Shown: positions 7,879 through 16,099 of the stretch, in pieces
Layout: every line of letters starts with the position of its first letter
Position numbering within the stretch: the stretch's first letter is position 1
IMG/VR virus record: IMGVR_UViG_3300042923_001814
Span: 1-28,421 of that record
Source: a virus
Reading direction: 5' to 3' (one strand)
Length of the DNA stretch: 28,421 nucleotides
Notes under the pieces: model-generated
What the model was told of the DNA's origin: nothing
The model's database searches: none
What the model saw: the letters and a program-made list of their open reading frames with translations, nothing else
Position numbers and translations under genes: made by a program

Positions 7879-8360
7879 GCAGCTTTCCCCTCCCGATCGT
7901 CGACAATGGCAGCGACGACGCTCCCGCCGTCGAGGCACCGATCATCAACGACGGCTTCTTCCCCGACGTGGATCCCGCGCTGTTCGCGCGTGAGATGCGC
8001 GTGCGCGATGCCGTCACGCCTGAACGGCGCCGGCGTGCGCTGGTCGACGCGATCATCACGGTGGGTAATCAGCTCGCCGCCTGGCGCGACCGGCAGCTGC
8101 TCGCCGGCAGCGCGACGCTCAGCGCTGTCGCCAGCCCGACGATCGATGGTGAAAGCCGCCTCGTCCAGCTCTACCGCACCGCGATCTTCAGCGAGGCCAA
8201 GGCCAAGCTGGTCGAGCGCTATCGCGACGCCGACATCACCCGTGCCGGCAAGGATCAGGTCGAGGATCTGGAACCCTCGATCGGCGAGCTGCGGCGCGAT
8301 TCGGTCTATGCCGTGCGCGATATCCTTGGCGTCGGCCGCGTCACCGTTGCGCTGATCTGA
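7875..8360 (+). CDS. L: Head completion/stabilisation protein (P2 gpL family)
   Basis: A 161-residue protein, against 169 in P2. The family core is visible: INDGFFPDVDPALFAREMRV (about 24-43), then ALVDAIITVGNQLAAWRDRQ, LVQLYRTAIFSEAKAKLVERYRD and a C-terminal RRDSVYAVRDILG. The gpL protein closes the filled head before tail joining. The start overlaps the preceding gene by four bases (ATGA), and the stop shares one base with the ATG of gene X. Confidence 0.92.
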   Translation: MSSFPLPIVDNGSDDAPAVEAPIINDGFFPDVDPALFAREMRVRDAVTPERRRRALVDAIITVGNQLAAWRDRQLLAGSATLSAVASPTIDGESRLVQLYRTAIFSEAKAKLVERYRDADITRAGKDQVEDLEPSIGELRRDSVYAVRDILGVGRVTVALI

Positions 8361-8575
8361 TGGCCGACACGCTCACCGCGCGCCAGGGCGACACGCTCGA
8401 CGGGCTGATCTGGCGCGAGCGCGGCCTCGGGATCGAGGATTGCCCCGCCATCCTCGCGGCCAATCCCGGTCTCGCCGCGCTCGGCCCCACCCTGCCCGCC
8501 GGCACCGCCGTCACCATTCCCGCGATCTCCGCGCCGGCGCTGCCGGTCCGCGACATCGTCCAGCTCTGGAGCTGA
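8360..8575 (+). CDS. X: Tail protein X, LysM-like (P2 gpX family)
   Basis: A 71-residue protein, against 67 in P2, with a LysM-like layout. ARQGDTLDGLIWRERG comes first, then an AILAANPGLAALG helix and LPAGTAVTIPAI. LysM modules bind glycan chains. In P2-type phages gpX is required for tail assembly and is thought to connect baseplate or tube parts with peptidoglycan. It overlaps the L stop by one base. Confidence 0.9.
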   Translation: MADTLTARQGDTLDGLIWRERGLGIEDCPAILAANPGLAALGPTLPAGTAVTIPAISAPALPVRDIVQLWS

Positions 8576-8578
8576 CGC

Positions 8579-8932
8579 ATGGACAAGCACCTTCACGAGA
8601 TCGCCGACGCGGTCCTGTCGTTCCTGCTCAGCCTCGTGCCCTCGGCGTTGGGCGCGACGGTCAGCATGCTGGTCGACGACGGGATCACCTGGGGCAAGAT
8701 GTTCGCCCGGCTCTGGGTCGGCATCGTGGTCAGCTATTTCGTGAAGGGCGCGCTCGTCGCCCTCCTGTCGCTGCACCCCTTCGTCGTCGACGCGATCAGC
8801 TTCCTCACCGGGATGGTCGCCTACAAATCCGCGCCCGGTTTCATCGCCGGCTGCTCGGCCGCGATCGGCGAGGCGCCCGGCCTGATCCGCGATCGTCTGC
8901 TCGCCTTCCTGCCTTCCAAGGAGAAGAAGTGA
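8579..8932 (+). CDS. Phage holin
   Basis: A 117-residue membrane protein with three hydrophobic segments (about 10-31, 44-66 and 68-83) and a charged C-terminal tail (LPSKEKK). The length, topology, basic tail and position directly before the endolysin fit a holin that permeabilises the inner membrane at a set time. The pattern HEIADAVLSFLLSLVPSALGA resembles LydA/holin-3 type proteins, though I cannot assign the family with certainty. Its stop codon shares one base with the endolysin ATG. Confidence 0.75.
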   Translation: MDKHLHEIADAVLSFLLSLVPSALGATVSMLVDDGITWGKMFARLWVGIVVSYFVKGALVALLSLHPFVVDAISFLTGMVAYKSAPGFIAGCSAAIGEAPGLIRDRLLAFLPSKEKK

Positions 8933-9423
8933 TGCCCGCCAAGAGCCGAAAGTCGCTCGCCGGTGTCGTCGGCGTGGCCTGCGCGCTGCTGCTCGCGCCG
9001 TTCGTGTCCGGCTGGGAAAGCGGCGGCAAGCCGCGCCTCGACGCCTATCAGGACATCGTCGGCGTCTGGACGATCTGCGACGGCGAGACCGAGGGCGTGA
9101 AGCCCGGCATGCGCGAGACGCTCGCCGGCTGCGCCGCCCGCAACGAGGCCGCGCTGATCCGCCACGCCGAACCCGTGCTCGCCTGCACGCCTGCCTTGCG
9201 CGGCCACCCGCACCAGCTCGCCGCTGCCGTGTCGCTCGCCTACAATATCGGCACCGGTGCCTATTGCCGCTCGACCGTCGACCGCCGCTTCGATGCCGGC
9301 CAGTGGCGCGCTGCCTGCGACGCCTTCCTGATGTGGAACAAGGCGGGCGGAAAGGTCGTGAACGGCCTCGTCCGCCGGCGCCAGGCGGAACGCGACCTGT
9401 GCCTGAAGGATCTGCCGCGATGA
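8932..9423 (+). CDS. Endolysin, glycoside hydrolase family 24 lysozyme with signal-anchor-release N-terminus
   Basis: A 163-residue muramidase. A weakly hydrophobic N-terminal segment (residues 9-27, rich in Gly/Ala) directly precedes the catalytic domain, the arrangement of SAR endolysins. The GH24 triad is seen as E29 (WESG), D41 (YQDIVG) and T47 (VWTICDG). The family helix QLAAAVSLAYNIGTGAYC and the terminal VNGLVRRRQAERDLCL are also present. It cleaves the glycan backbone of peptidoglycan. The SAR segment would let it reach the periplasm through Sec and activate when the membrane depolarises. It sits between holin and spanins in a standard lysis cassette. Confidence 0.92.
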   Translation: MPAKSRKSLAGVVGVACALLLAPFVSGWESGGKPRLDAYQDIVGVWTICDGETEGVKPGMRETLAGCAARNEAALIRHAEPVLACTPALRGHPHQLAAAVSLAYNIGTGAYCRSTVDRRFDAGQWRAACDAFLMWNKAGGKVVNGLVRRRQAERDLCLKDLPR

Positions 9424-9887
9424 TCCGCTCAGTGTTCGCATGGGTGCGTGCGGAGGCGACCTTCCTCGTCCTGCTCGCCGTCGCCGCTGCCGGCGCCTGG
9501 CTCTATGTCGAGGTGCAGCGGATCCGCGCCGATCGCGACGATCTGCTGCACACGGCCGAGAAGATCTGCGCCCGTGCCGGCGCCGACTGGGCGGCGACGA
9601 AGGAGGCAAAGCGAGGCGTCCTGTGCGCCCGACGCGCAGCCGAGCTGGCGACGTTCAAGAGCACCGCCGATCAGGAAACCGCGCGCTTGCTCGCCGCGGC
9701 GATGGAGGAGGCGAACGCCCGCGCCGCCCGTGACCTGCAGAGCGCCAGCACGTCCGCCGCGCGCATGCGCGATGCCCTTACCCGAATGGAGAACGCCGAT
9801 GCGCAAGCCGAGCGCCGCAACCTTGTCGATCGTGAGTGGACTGCTGCTGTCAACGGCGTTGCCGGGCTGCGCCCACCGGGCCGCTGA
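9420..9887 (+). CDS. Inner-membrane spanin subunit, Rz-like
   Basis: A 155-residue protein with one N-terminal membrane anchor (FLVLLAVAAAGAWLYVEVQ, about 15-33). A long charged periplasmic helix follows (about 34-140), rich in Arg, Glu and Ala, which fits the coiled rod of an i-spanin. It starts with an ATGA overlap on the endolysin stop. Its last 89 bases are shared, in another frame, with the Rz1-like lipoprotein gene, the classic overlapped spanin layout. Role: fusion of inner and outer membranes in the last lysis step. Sequence similarity in this family is low, so the call rests on topology and context. Confidence 0.8.
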   Translation: MIRSVFAWVRAEATFLVLLAVAAAGAWLYVEVQRIRADRDDLLHTAEKICARAGADWAATKEAKRGVLCARRAAELATFKSTADQETARLLAAAMEEANARAARDLQSASTSAARMRDALTRMENADAQAERRNLVDREWTAAVNGVAGLRPPGR

Positions 9888-10131
9888 CCTCCCGCCGGCG
9901 CCCGCGCCGGTCGCGATCAAGGTCGAGGCTCCCCGCCCGCCCGCCGAGCTGCTCGCCTGCGCCGAACGCCCCGCCGGCCTGCCCGAGGATCCGGATCTGA
10001 TCGCGCAGATCCCGACGCGGCTGCGCGCCGGCATCATCCGCCTCGCACAGGCATTCGGCGCCAATGCCGACCGGCACGATCGCCTGGTCGACTGGAACGC
10101 TCCGGGCACCTGCCGCAAGGCCGCGCCGTGA
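9799..10131 (+). CDS. Outer-membrane spanin lipoprotein, Rz1-like
   Basis: A 110-residue protein whose N-terminus is a lipoprotein signal (MRKPSAATLSIVSGLLLSTALPGC) with lipobox LPGC, so Cys24 should be lipidated. A proline-rich stretch follows (DLPPAPAPVAIKVEAPRPP), typical of Rz1 proteins. The C-terminal half (ADLPEDPDLIAQIPTRLR-like region) is longer than in lambda Rz1 (60 residues total). It overlaps the 3' end of the Rz-like gene in the +1 frame, and its stop overlaps the GTG of gene R. It would anchor in the outer membrane and pair with the Rz-like protein. Confidence 0.85.
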   Translation: MRKPSAATLSIVSGLLLSTALPGCAHRAADLPPAPAPVAIKVEAPRPPAELLACAERPAGLPEDPDLIAQIPTRLRAGIIRLAQAFGANADRHDRLVDWNAPGTCRKAAP

Positions 10132-10613
10132 AGAAGGCCGACAGCCTGAAGGCGCTGCTGCTCGCCTCGGTACCGGCGCTGAAGGCGGACCCGGCGAAGC
10201 TCGCGCTCTTCGTCGACAAGGGCAAGGTGTCGGCGGTGCGCAGCAACACGCTCGCCTTCCAGCTCGGCTATACGCTGACCATCTGGATCGAGGCCTATGG
10301 CGGCGATCTCGACGGACTGTTCGTGCCGGTGCTGGCATGGATCGCGCAGAACCAGCCCGAGCTGATCGACCGGCCCGATGGCGAGCCCTTCACCTTCGAG
10401 TCCGAAGTCCTCGACGGCGACACGGCGGATATCTCGATCGAGATCGAGCTGACCGAGCGTGTGCTGATCGAGCGCCGCGACGACGGAAAGCTGCGCACCC
10501 GTCACCTCGACGACGCGCCGATCGCCGACGTTTTCGCTGGCGCCGAGGGTGCTCGCCTGTGGCACACCATCCTCGATGACCAGCTCGCTGGTAACAATCA
10601 GGCGTCGGCATGA
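10128..10613 (+). CDS. R: Tail completion protein (P2 gpR family)
   Basis: A 161-residue protein, against 155 in P2. The motif FQLGYTLTIWIEAYGGDLDGLFVPVLAWIAQNQPEL (about 44-79) is characteristic of the gpR family. It is followed by an acidic beta region with SIEIELTERVLIERRDDG. It starts at a GTG overlapping the Rz1 stop (GTGA) and overlaps gene S by four bases. With gpS it completes the head-proximal end of the tail. Confidence 0.92.
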   Translation: MKKADSLKALLLASVPALKADPAKLALFVDKGKVSAVRSNTLAFQLGYTLTIWIEAYGGDLDGLFVPVLAWIAQNQPELIDRPDGEPFTFESEVLDGDTADISIEIELTERVLIERRDDGKLRTRHLDDAPIADVFAGAEGARLWHTILDDQLAGNNQASA

Positions 10614-11269
10614 GCGACCTGATCGAGATCAACGATCTCGCCACCGCGCTGCTGCAAAGCCTCGCGCCCGGCGCCCGGCGCAAATTGCTTCACCGGATCG
10701 CCCGCGAAACCCGAAATAGCCAATCCGAGCGTATCCGCCGGCAACAGCAGCCAGACGGGTCACCTTTCGCGCGCAAGCGCGAGCCGCGCGAGCCAAAGCT
10801 CGGCGCCTTCGCGGTGCGCTTCCTGTATCCCAAGGGGGCGGCGAACGCGCGCGTTGCCTTCATGAAGAGCTGGGTCCGTCAGGGGCCGCTCATGACCGGC
10901 TTCGACATCGAGGCAGGCGCAATCCGCTCGTTCTTCTGGGATAAGGCGGACTTCCTTCCCGTATCCGCTGACGAGCAGAACCGCGGCGCGGGCAAGCTGC
11001 GCCGAAAAGGTCGACTTCGCGAGAAGGTAATGTTCCGCAAGCTTCGCCTGGCCAAATATCTCCAGAAGGGCGTGGAAGGTGATGAGGCGTGGATCGGCTT
11101 CGCCGACCGCGCTGCGGCCGTCGCCCGCGTTCATCAGGAAGGCCTCGAAGATCGGCCTTCGCTCAAAGGCAAGAAGGTGCGCTACGCGCAGCGCGTGCTG
11201 CTTGGCCTGACCAACGCCGAACAGGACCATATCCTCGACATGCTGGTCGAAGCTGTCATGCCGTCGTGA
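10610..11269 (+). CDS. S: Tail completion/virion morphogenesis protein (P2 gpS family)
   Basis: A 219-residue protein, against about 150 in P2. The N-terminal half shows the family core LLQSLAPGARRKLLHRIARETRNSQSERIRRQQQPDGSPFARKR (about 14-57), and the C-terminus retains YAQRVLLGLTNAEQDHILDMLVEAV. The extra length is an internal basic region (about 115-150, RGAGKLRRKGRLREKVMFRKLRLAKYL). It is the last gene before the second palindrome, which begins one base after the TGA. Confidence 0.88.
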   Translation: MSDLIEINDLATALLQSLAPGARRKLLHRIARETRNSQSERIRRQQQPDGSPFARKREPREPKLGAFAVRFLYPKGAANARVAFMKSWVRQGPLMTGFDIEAGAIRSFFWDKADFLPVSADEQNRGAGKLRRKGRLREKVMFRKLRLAKYLQKGVEGDEAWIGFADRAAAVARVHQEGLEDRPSLKGKKVRYAQRVLLGLTNAEQDHILDMLVEAVMPS

Positions 11270-11294
11270 TCGTGTAGAAAGCCATTCTACACGA
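11270..11294. promoter_or_regulatory. Late-operon palindrome, site 2 (candidate Ogr-type activator site)
   Basis: Inverted repeat TCGTGTAGAAAG - C - CATTCTACACGA with one mismatched pair, centred at 11282 and again containing TGT-N13-ACA. It fills the start of the 71-bp gap between S and J. Its centre is exactly 59 bp from the J start codon, the same distance as site 1 to P. A GATC (11268-11271) overlaps the left edge. No T tract follows. Confidence 0.75.
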
Positions 11295-11340
11295 GCGCGG
11301 CATAGCCAGCTGCGCGCGCGGCGCACGACATGGCCGCGCT

Positions 11341-12234
11341 ATGGCCGCCAGCTCTACCACCGTCGACCTTTCGCGCTTGCCCGCTCCGACCTTTGTCGAG
11401 CAGCGCTCGTTCGAGGAAATCCTCGCCGACATCATCGCCCGCGTGCAGCAGCTGCTGCCGAGCTTCGACGCCACGGTCGACAGCGATCCTGCCGTGAAGG
11501 TGCTGCAGGTCGCCGCCTATCGCGAGTTCCTGCTGCGCCGCGCCTTTCAGGATGCCGCGCTGCAGCTGCTCGTTGCCTATGCGACCGGCGCAGGGCTCGA
11601 CCACCTCGGCGCGCTCGTCGGCGTCGCGCGCCTGGTGATACAGCCTGCCGACGAGGTCACTGGTGCGGCAGCGGTGATGGAGGCCGACGATCCCTTCCGT
11701 CAGCGCATCGTCCTCGCGCCGGAAAGCTTCTCTTCCGCCGGCCCCGAGCTGGCCTATGTCGCGCACGCCAAGAGCGCGAGCGCCGAGATCCTCGACGCCA
11801 GCGCCACCTCCCCGGCGCCGGGCCGCGTCCTCGTCTCGATCCTGTCGAACACCGGCGACGGCAGCGCTTCGCCCGAATTGGTGGCTGCGGTCGACGCGAT
11901 CGTGAACGACAAGGCGATCCGGCCGCTCGGCGATCTGGTGACGACGGCATCGGCGACGATCGTCCCGTTCGAGATTCGCGCCAGCATCGTCACCTTCTCC
12001 GGCCCCGACATCGCTCTCGTGCTGAACTCAGCCTATGCCGCCCTCGCCGCTTACCTCGGCGACAATCGCAAGCTCGGCCGCGCAATCACCCGCTCCGGCC
12101 TGATCGCGGCGCTGACCGTGCCCGGCGTTCACCGCGTGGATCTCGCCAGCCCCGCTGCCGACGTCGCCTGCGATCCGACGCAGGCCGCGTGGAACACCTC
12201 GGCCGTCCTCGACCATGGCGGCTATGCCGCATGA
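11341..12234 (+). CDS. J: Baseplate assembly protein (P2 gpJ family)
   Basis: A 297-residue protein, against 302 in P2. The start VDLSRLPAPTFVEQRSFEEIL mirrors gpJ proteins. Other family segments are VLQVAAYREFLLRRAFQDAALQLLVAYATGAGLDHLGALVGV (about 57-98), DDPFRQRIVLAPESFSSAGPELAYVAHA and VNDKAIRPLGDLVTT. It forms the outer wedge ring of the baseplate. No Shine-Dalgarno is visible before the ATG, notable given the closeness of the palindrome. The stop overlaps the I start (ATGA). Confidence 0.95.
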   Translation: MAASSTTVDLSRLPAPTFVEQRSFEEILADIIARVQQLLPSFDATVDSDPAVKVLQVAAYREFLLRRAFQDAALQLLVAYATGAGLDHLGALVGVARLVIQPADEVTGAAAVMEADDPFRQRIVLAPESFSSAGPELAYVAHAKSASAEILDASATSPAPGRVLVSILSNTGDGSASPELVAAVDAIVNDKAIRPLGDLVTTASATIVPFEIRASIVTFSGPDIALVLNSAYAALAAYLGDNRKLGRAITRSGLIAALTVPGVHRVDLASPAADVACDPTQAAWNTSAVLDHGGYAA

Positions 12235-12875
12235 CCCTGCTGCCGCCCAACGCGACCGCGCTTGAACGCGCGCTGGAGCATGGCACCGCGCAGCTGAGCG
12301 ATGTCACTGCCCCGATCGACACGCTGGTCAATCCCGCGACGATCGCGCCCGAGGCGCTGCCGTGGCTCGCCTATGGCCTCTCGGTGGATAGCTGGAAGGC
12401 GAGCTGGCCCGAGGCGCTGAAGCGCCGCGCCGTCGCCGGATCGATCGCGCTCCACCGCATCAAGGGCACGCGACGCTCGGTCGAGATGGTGCTCGCCCGG
12501 ATCGACGAACTGTCCAGCGTGCTGGAGTGGCACGAGGATCCCGCACGCCTGTCGCCCAACACGTTCGAGATCGACCTGCCGCTAGTCATCGACGCCGGCG
12601 CTCCGGGAGGTGACCGCGCCAGCGCCGCGATGGTCGATGAGATCATAGCCGAAGTCGGCAAGGTAAAGCCCCTGCGGGAACACCTGACCGTCGTTCAGAG
12701 CCTCGTGCTTGAAGGCGGCGTCGGTGTTCAGGGCGCTGTCCGGCTGGCTTCCTACACTCGCGAAGACACCGCGCTGCAGGTCGACACCTCTGCCGCGTGG
12801 GACTTCTACCTGCAAACCGAAGACGGCGAGCCGCTCCAGACGGACGCCGGCACCTTTCTGGACACCGCGGAATGA
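12231..12875 (+). CDS. I: Baseplate/tail protein I (P2 gpI family)
   Basis: A 214-residue protein, against 176 in P2. I used the ATG at 12231 that overlaps the J stop. The core LLPPNATALERALEHGTAQLS and then PEALPWLAYGLSVDSWKASWPEALKRRAVAGSIALHRIKGTRRSVEMVL (about 41-89) is diagnostic. The C-terminal third (VQGAVRLASYTREDTALQVDTSAAWDFYLQTEDGEPLQTDAG) is an extension that probably contacts the fibre. It overlaps the fibre gene by four bases. Confidence 0.92.
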   Translation: MTLLPPNATALERALEHGTAQLSDVTAPIDTLVNPATIAPEALPWLAYGLSVDSWKASWPEALKRRAVAGSIALHRIKGTRRSVEMVLARIDELSSVLEWHEDPARLSPNTFEIDLPLVIDAGAPGGDRASAAMVDEIIAEVGKVKPLREHLTVVQSLVLEGGVGVQGAVRLASYTREDTALQVDTSAAWDFYLQTEDGEPLQTDAGTFLDTAE

Positions 12876-13861
12876 CAAAACTGACCCTTACGGTGACGCG
12901 CGGCGGCCTGGAGCGGTTCACGGCTGCTCAGCTGGACGATGACCTCGATCTGTCAATCGCAACGGTCGGGCTGACCGACAGGGCGTTTGTCGCGGCGCCG
13001 ACACTCGATGCGCTGCCGGGCGAGTTCAAGCGGCTCGCCACGATCTCGGGCGATCAGGTCGGCGACAACATCATCCACATGACACTGCGCGACGAAAGTG
13101 AGGATGCCTATACTGCGAAGGGGTTCGGCCTGTTCCTTGCCGATGGAACCTTGTTTGCTACCTACTGCCAGGAGAGCAGGCTGTTTGAAAAGTCGCCCCG
13201 CGCAACTTTCCTGGCGGCGATCGACATCGGCTTTCCCACTGGTGACGTGTCCGAGCTTCGCTTCGGCAACACCGACTTCCTCAATCCGCCAGCGACCACC
13301 ACGCGAAAGGGCGTGGTCCGCCTCGCCACCCCAGCCGAGGTCGCTGCCGGTCAGTCGTCGGAGTCGGTGACGACGCCGGCAGACCTGCGCCGGGTGCGCT
13401 TCGCGGGAGAGATTACCATCTGGTACGGCAGTGCCGAGGCGGTGCCGGCTGGCTGGGCGATCTGCGATGGTCGTCAGGTCGAGCGCAGCGATGGCACCGG
13501 CCCGATCACCACGCCGGATCTTCGCGGTCGCGTGGTGGTCGGCGCGTCCGCAGATCAGGCGCCCGGCGCGCTGTTCGGCGCGGCCTCGCACGCTCTCTCC
13601 ACCAGCGCCGCGGGTAATCACAACCATGCCGCCGCGACCACGATCACGCCTAACGCGACGGGCCTGTCGGTCGACACCTCAAGCCGCAGCGTGGACGCGG
13701 GCAGCTCCGCGAACAACGTCCTCAACGCTGTGTCACTGATCGATCCTGGTCATGCTCATGGCGCAGCCACCACGACCGAGGCGGCCGGCACGCACCACCA
13801 TGACCTCACCATCGACGTGATCCAGCCGTCGATCGCACTCCACTTCATCATGAAGGTCTGA
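12872..13861 (+). CDS. H: Tail fibre protein with collar domain (P2 gpH-like)
   Basis: A 329-residue protein, far shorter than P2 gpH (669). I placed the start at the ATG overlapping the I stop. The N-terminal domain (1-135) is of the tail-collar-fibre type that attaches to the baseplate. It is followed by a short fibre repeat (TTTRKGVVRLATPAEVAAG, 142-160) and a tail-collar domain (GEITIWYGSAEAVPAGWAICDGRQV, about 179-203, with TPDLRGRVVVGA). The tip has histidine pairs GNHNH, GHAH and THHHD (about 248-310), as in metal-binding short-fibre tips, and ends IALHFIMKV. No G-type fibre chaperone follows. Confidence 0.88.
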   Translation: MTKLTLTVTRGGLERFTAAQLDDDLDLSIATVGLTDRAFVAAPTLDALPGEFKRLATISGDQVGDNIIHMTLRDESEDAYTAKGFGLFLADGTLFATYCQESRLFEKSPRATFLAAIDIGFPTGDVSELRFGNTDFLNPPATTTRKGVVRLATPAEVAAGQSSESVTTPADLRRVRFAGEITIWYGSAEAVPAGWAICDGRQVERSDGTGPITTPDLRGRVVVGASADQAPGALFGAASHALSTSAAGNHNHAAATTITPNATGLSVDTSSRSVDAGSSANNVLNAVSLIDPGHAHGAATTTEAAGTHHHDLTIDVIQPSIALHFIMKV

Positions 13862-13863
13862 CT

Positions 13864-15288
13864 GTGGCCAAAATCTCTCAACTTCCTCCGTTGGATCAGC
13901 CGACCGGCGACGAACGCGTTCCCGCCGTTGACCCGGGCGGAGTGACGAAGGTTGCCAACATCCGCTCCCTTGTCGCGGCAGCGGCGGAAGTGCCCGTCGC
14001 CGAAGCCACCGCGCAAGCTGCAAGGGCCAAGGTCATTGCCGACGGCTTCGCAGACGCAGCCGAGATCGCGGGCCGTTACGTCGATGGCGAGGGAGAGTTC
14101 GTCGAGGTCGACGCAGATCCAGCCGGAAATGTTATGCGCGGCGTGACGCCGCGCGGACGATATCATTTCTCAAGCCTGGCCGTTGGCCCGGCGAACAACG
14201 AGAGCGCGGATGTTCCGCGCTTTGAATTCGCGGACGGCAAGATGGCGTTCCGCGGCAAGGGCTTCATGCCGTCCGCGAATGGAACGGTGTCGCTGATGGA
14301 CCTGTCCGCGACCGAGTGGGCGGACGCAGCCGAGTTGGTCATTGACGAAGCAGGCTTCGTGATCTCCGCGGTGATGCGGGACGGGCGAGTGCTTTCTACC
14401 GCAGGGCTGACGCCCAAAACCGGGAACAAGGCACGGCTGATCGACACCGCGATGCTGCCGGACGGCGCGCTTGCACCTAATCCCAGCGGCGGTTGGACGG
14501 GCACCGGACTGGACCGGGTGCCAGTCGGTCACCGTTATGCCGGCTGCTGGCTGGTCGCCAATCATGGGCAGGATCGGGCTTACAGCCCCGAGAACCCCAA
14601 GGCGTCGGTCTATCAATCGTCCGTCCTACTGCTCACGCCGGATCGGCGCCGGATCATCTGGGAGCGACCGATGCCGGCCGGCGCGCAAAGCGTGCAGGGC
14701 GTCGCGCGCGGCATGGAGGCGAATACCTATTGGGCGGTCGACAAACGACCGTCCGCACCCGCGCTATCCTCGATCCGCAAGTTCGACTTCTCCGGAGTGG
14801 AAGATGCTGCGGCGCGGATCTTGATCACCGACCTCATGCCAGCGCCCGATTTCAACCTGAACGGTATCGCGCTGCATCCTGGCGTCGGGTCGGCTGGCGG
14901 CTTGTGGGTCGGCTGCAACGGCATCCAGCGGATTTATCTCGTGGACATTGCCACCAAGGCGATCCTGCGCACTTTCACGACGTTTGCCGCAGCCGGTGAC
15001 CAGATCGGCTATGACGCAAAGCGCGACTGGTTGTACTTCAGTTATGGCCCCAACGGCACCGATGGCGTGGTCAGGTTCCTGAACGGAACCACCGGAAACA
15101 TACTCGGCGACGTCGTCCTGCCCGGCTCCCAATCAATTGAGGGCATCAAGCTGATCGAGCCGGAAACGCCGTTCTTCACGAAGCCGGGTCACTTCCAAAT
15201 GCTCTCGGTCAACGATGGCGGTTACCACACAGAGGCGAAGCCGCCGCTTTCCCAAACGAACCTCAACGAAGTCTTTCTGGAGTTCTGA
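13864..15288 (+). CDS. Putative receptor-binding tail protein with beta-propeller-like C-terminus
   Basis: A 474-residue protein starting at a GTG two bases after the fibre stop. The N-terminus (MAKISQLPPLDQPTGDERVPAVDPGG) resembles short attachment domains at the start of phage tail proteins. An alanine-rich helix follows (about 40-70). From about 200 there are repeated beta-strand blocks such as GCWLVANHGQDRAYS, TYWAVDKR, GLWVGCNGIQRIYLVDIATKAIL and DWLYFSYGPNGTDGVVRFLNG. These look like NHL/quinoprotein-type propeller blades. No catalytic motif is evident. Location in the fibre module suggests host-surface recognition. That role is inference and the fold assignment is tentative. Confidence 0.6.
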   Translation: MAKISQLPPLDQPTGDERVPAVDPGGVTKVANIRSLVAAAAEVPVAEATAQAARAKVIADGFADAAEIAGRYVDGEGEFVEVDADPAGNVMRGVTPRGRYHFSSLAVGPANNESADVPRFEFADGKMAFRGKGFMPSANGTVSLMDLSATEWADAAELVIDEAGFVISAVMRDGRVLSTAGLTPKTGNKARLIDTAMLPDGALAPNPSGGWTGTGLDRVPVGHRYAGCWLVANHGQDRAYSPENPKASVYQSSVLLLTPDRRRIIWERPMPAGAQSVQGVARGMEANTYWAVDKRPSAPALSSIRKFDFSGVEDAAARILITDLMPAPDFNLNGIALHPGVGSAGGLWVGCNGIQRIYLVDIATKAILRTFTTFAAAGDQIGYDAKRDWLYFSYGPNGTDGVVRFLNGTTGNILGDVVLPGSQSIEGIKLIEPETPFFTKPGHFQMLSVNDGGYHTEAKPPLSQTNLNEVFLEF

Positions 15289-15290
15289 TC

Positions 15291-16031
15291 GTGGCAGTCA
15301 CCCCGACTATCGTCCGCACATTGCATCAGGCCAATGCGTCGAGCCTTAACCTCGGCAACGTCGACACCGAACCGGCACTTGCCCTCCCCGCAGCTGGCCT
15401 GGTCGGCAATTTCCGGTTTGGGCGGTCGCTGGCTCTCTCGCTCCATAACCGTGCGCCCGGCGGCGGCTGGGGTGATCTCTACGTGCCGAGCGGTGCCCCG
15501 ACGATCGAAACGAAATCCGCAAGGATGGCCAGCGCCCTTGGCTATGTCGCGTTCCGCGCACAGGTGCCGGTCGCGCCGATGACGATCCTGTCCGTGTACG
15601 AGCAGCCGGCCGAACCGGCGAACCTCTTGCTCGGCGGGTACGATTCCGGCGGTGCTGCCCAGCTTTTCCTGCGCACCAGCACGACCGGGGCGAACGGAAG
15701 CCTCGTTGCGTTTGCGCGCAAGGATCCCGCTGTGCTGGCTTCAGCCTCCACGCCTTACGGAAGCGCTGGACCACTCTGGGATATGGCCGTGGCGCGCTTC
15801 GATGTCACCGCCAACCAGGTGTCTGTCACCCGACCAAGGACCAACGCCAAGGCCACGGCTCCCTTTGCCGACTGGACCGCGGTTGCTGGCACCTATCGGA
15901 TCGGCGCGTCGGCGGCGGAATCGCGCCATGTGCTTCACCTGATCTATTCCCGCGTCCTCAGCGACGGCGAGATCGCAGGGATCTACGCAAGCGCCAAGGC
16001 CTCGCTGGCCACGTCCGGGATCAACATCTGA
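15291..16031 (+). CDS. Putative lectin-like (LamG/concanavalin-type) tail protein
   Basis: A 246-residue protein starting at a GTG two bases after the previous stop. It is rich in beta strand and has the terminal signature HLIYSRVLSDGEIAGIYASAKA (about 216-237). That form is common at the end of LamG/concanavalin-A-like sugar-binding domains. A middle segment, LLLGGYDSGGAAQLFLRTSTTGANGSLVAFAR, fits strands of a jelly roll. It is the last gene of the J-I-H operon, so a glycan-binding accessory to the fibre is likely. It may instead be a decoration protein. I see no chaperone features. Confidence 0.55.
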   Translation: MAVTPTIVRTLHQANASSLNLGNVDTEPALALPAAGLVGNFRFGRSLALSLHNRAPGGGWGDLYVPSGAPTIETKSARMASALGYVAFRAQVPVAPMTILSVYEQPAEPANLLLGGYDSGGAAQLFLRTSTTGANGSLVAFARKDPAVLASASTPYGSAGPLWDMAVARFDVTANQVSVTRPRTNAKATAPFADWTAVAGTYRIGASAAESRHVLHLIYSRVLSDGEIAGIYASAKASLATSGINI

Positions 16032-16038
16032 CCATTAC

Positions 16039-16073
16039 GCTGCTCGTGTAGAAAGCCTTTCTACACGAGCAGC
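16039..16073. promoter_or_regulatory. Late-operon palindrome, site 3 (candidate Ogr-type activator site)
   Basis: The longest copy: a perfect inverted repeat with 17-bp arms around one central C at 16056. Its inner 25 bp are identical to site 1, including TGT-N13-ACA, and the arms extend outward as GCTGC / GCAGC. It begins eight bases after the lectin-like gene and precedes V. The centre is 44 bp from the first V ATG (16100) and 56 bp from the second in-frame ATG (16112). The long stem lacks a following T tract. Confidence 0.75.
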
Positions 16074-16099
16074 CCCTCGCACTCGCGATCCCGCCGCGC

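Noticed and set aside
4642-16073. The palindromes read as intrinsic terminators
   Set aside because: The symmetric arms leave essentially no loop, no T tract follows, and they sit upstream of operons rather than after them. Site 1 lies between divergent genes where no transcript ends.
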